Shown here: positions 17,128 to 18,566 of the stretch, in pieces | Position numbering within the stretch: position 1 is the stretch's first letter | Layout: every line of letters begins with the position of its first letter | Program-made: the position numbers and the translations under genes | Source: Coemansia sp. RSA 922 | Lineage: Eukaryota; Kickxellomycota; Kickxellomycetes; Kickxellales; Kickxellaceae | Direction of reading: 5' to 3' | Assembly: GCA_027577415.1 (NCBI GenBank) | Contig: JANBQS010000414.1 | Coordinates: 1 to 18,566 of the forward strand | DNA length: 18,566 bases | Notes under the pieces: generated by a model | What the model was told of the DNA's origin: nothing | The model's input: the letters and a program-made list of their open reading frames with translations, nothing else | Database searches by the model: none

Positions 17128-17514
17128 CTCGTGTGGGCGAAATTCCTTTTTTTTTATTAAAAATAATTGACAAAATGTGAAGCGCGCAAAAGACAAGCGA
17201 CTTGATCAATTTTTCGCCAACCGCCTGTTTAGGCCAAGTTTACCTTGATCACAGGAAATCAAGCCGGTGATCGTAATCTAGAATGAAGGTGCTTGCGTAC
17301 GCGTCAGCGCAGGCAGAAGAGACCAAAACGTCCACACATCAACGCATCATCCACTTTGCCTTCTTGTCGCTTATTTAAGCTCTAAAAAAACTATCCTTTT
17401 CCAATCTATATACACACCCCCACTACCAAAGCACTAGAAGAAATCTACGCTTCTTACCTGGTCCTTCTTTTTTATTATTATACATCCTACTTCTTGCCAA
17501 ATCTTTTGCTCGAG
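17128..17514. promoter_or_regulatory. Divergent promoter region of SNU114 and RPN2
   Basis: The 387 bp between the two start codons must hold both promoters. On the RPN2 side are TTATTTAAG (from 17371) and CTATATA (17406-17412), both possible TATA elements, then a T-rich leader. The middle holds ACGCGTCA at 17299-17306, which matches the MluI cell-cycle box of ascomycete MBF, and two copies of CTTGATCA (17201-17208, 17244-17251). I did not find the GGTGGCAAA proteasome element known from yeasts. Functional meaning is inferred. Confidence 0.55.
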
Positions 17515-18566
17515 ATGGCTGGACAAGTGGACACTCTGACATCTGCTAGTGGGCTCATTTCGCTCTTGGACGAGGAGGAGCGTGAGCTGCAGTACTACGG
17601 ACTGACACAACTCGAGGCAGTGGCGGACCGGTTCTGGACGGAGATTTCAGATTCTATCACAAAGATTGAAGTGCTTTATGAAGATGAGTCGTTCGAGCAT
17701 CGCAAATTGGCGGCACTCGTTGCGTCCAAGATCTACTTTCACTTGGGCGAGTTTGATGACGCGCTAAACTTTGCACTGGGAGCCGATGATCTGTTTAGGC
17801 TGGAGGACACCTCGGCATACGTACAGACGGTCGTCAACCATGCGATAGACAAGTATATCGAGATGCGGTCTAAAGACGACGGCGAAGCGACAGCTAGCAT
17901 TGATAACCGTCTGGAGTCTGTTGTGGAGCGCATGGTCGAGCGCTGCTTTGAGACCAAGGACTATGGTCAGGTAGTTGGCATTTCGATCGAGGCGCGGAGG
18001 TTGGATATTCTGGAGCGCGCCCTGGCGAGTGGCGACACTCGGAGTCTGCTTGCCTATGTGCAGCGCGATTGCATTGACCTCATTAGTAGCATACGCGTGC
18101 AAAGCCAAGTGCAAGAGCTGGTGGTCAAGGTACTCATGCAGTTTGAGGAGCCGGACTACGAAGCCATCTGCGTCGGTCTGTCGAAGCTCAACAACCCAGC
18201 GACGACGTCTAGTATCCTGCGTCACTTGGCACAGGGCGACGAGGACAAGGTGCTGTCGGCATACCAGATTGCCTTTGACTTGAACGCCAACGCCACTCAA
18301 GAGTTTACCAAGGCTGTGGTGGCTGAGCTGACACCAAGCGAGGACCCCGAGGCAGAGGCGATTGTGGCGGGCGGTGAGCCAGTGGCAATCAGCAAGATAA
18401 AGTCGATTCTCAGCGGCAATGAGACGCTCAAGCTGCACCTCGAGTTTTTGTTCCGCAACAACAAGACCGATATGCTCATCCTCAACCGCACGTGCAAGCT
18501 GATGGACTCGCGCCTGTCTTTGGCCCACAGCGCCGTCACCTTTGCCAATGCTTTTATGCACGCGGG
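17515..18566 (+). CDS. RPN2: 26S proteasome regulatory subunit Rpn2 (PSMD1), partial, 5' part
   Basis: The frame opens at the ATG at 17515 and stays open for 350 codons to the window edge, so the gene is cut off at its 3' end. Rpn2 is the large scaffold of the proteasome base, contacting Rpn13 and the AAA ATPases. The N-terminus carries the family hallmark: SASGLISLLDEEE (10-22), FWTEISDSITKIEVLYEDESF (split over 40-60), and HRKLAALVASK (62-72), followed by paired helices typical of its N-terminal rod. The PC repeats and C-terminal region lie outside. Homologues have about 950 residues, so roughly a third is visible. There is no intron in this part. A 265-codon open frame on the opposite strand is a shadow of its codon bias. 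Confidence 0.96.
   Translation, partial: MAGQVDTLTSASGLISLLDEEERELQYYGLTQLEAVADRFWTEISDSITKIEVLYEDESFEHRKLAALVASKIYFHLGEFDDALNFALGADDLFRLEDTSAYVQTVVNHAIDKYIEMRSKDDGEATASIDNRLESVVERMVERCFETKDYGQVVGISIEARRLDILERALASGDTRSLLAYVQRDCIDLISSIRVQSQVQELVVKVLMQFEEPDYEAICVGLSKLNNPATTSSILRHLAQGDEDKVLSAYQIAFDLNANATQEFTKAVVAELTPSEDPEAEAIVAGGEPVAISKIKSILSGNETLKLHLEFLFRNNKTDMLILNRTCKLMDSRLSLAHSAVTFANAFMHA

Noticed and set aside
17453..17461. CTTACCTGG, identical to the 5' end region of U1 snRNA
   Set aside because: No U1 secondary structure or further U1 sequence follows; a nine-base match has a fair chance of occurring in the window on either strand.
17764..18561. 265-codon open frame on the minus strand
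   Set aside because: It is antisense to clearly coding RPN2 sequence and has no recognisable features.

Overview
The window is nuclear DNA of a fungus. A type IV arginine methyltransferase (Rmt2 type) sits beside a fungal full-length ABCC transporter and eukaryotic core-machinery genes (Snu114, Rpn2, a TRAIP-type ligase, an ELO elongase, a J-protein). Every recognised gene reads as one uninterrupted exon, including the 1534- and 1013-codon ones, and intergenic regions are short with T- and C-rich tracts before start codons. An intron-poor, early-diverging lineage such as Kickxellomycotina would fit. That placement is inference, not proof.

Layout. 1-995: no gene seen. 996-2054 (+): Rmt2-like methyltransferase. 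2303-3610 (+): TRAIP-like RING-H2 ubiquitin ligase. 4456-5283 (+): ELO fatty acid elongase. 5673-6368 (+): mitochondrial membrane J-protein. 11010-6406 (-): MRP/Ycf1-type ABCC transporter, whose stop codon lies 37 nt from that of the J-protein gene. 11763-12227 (+): 154-aa protein I do not recognise, with AT-rich codon use. 12228-13456: AT-rich, gene-poor stretch. 13508-13828 (+): small membrane-protein reading frame split by a TAG. 17127-14086 (-): U5 snRNP GTPase Snu114/Cwf10. 17515 to the window end (+): 5' third of proteasome subunit Rpn2, divergent from Snu114.

The genes do not form a pathway or operon. They are housekeeping functions (protein methylation, genome-stability ubiquitination, lipid elongation, mitochondrial chaperoning, vacuolar/plasma-membrane transport, splicing, proteolysis) placed side by side. 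The Snu114/Rpn2 pair shares a 387-bp divergent promoter.

The unusual part is about 11.7-13.85 kb: an unrecognised gene of different base composition, an AT-rich island with a stop-poor frame and an intron-like signature, and a broken or recoded small membrane-protein gene. I found no mobile-element gene, CRISPR array, tRNA or rRNA, and nothing that I can defend as a new multi-gene system.
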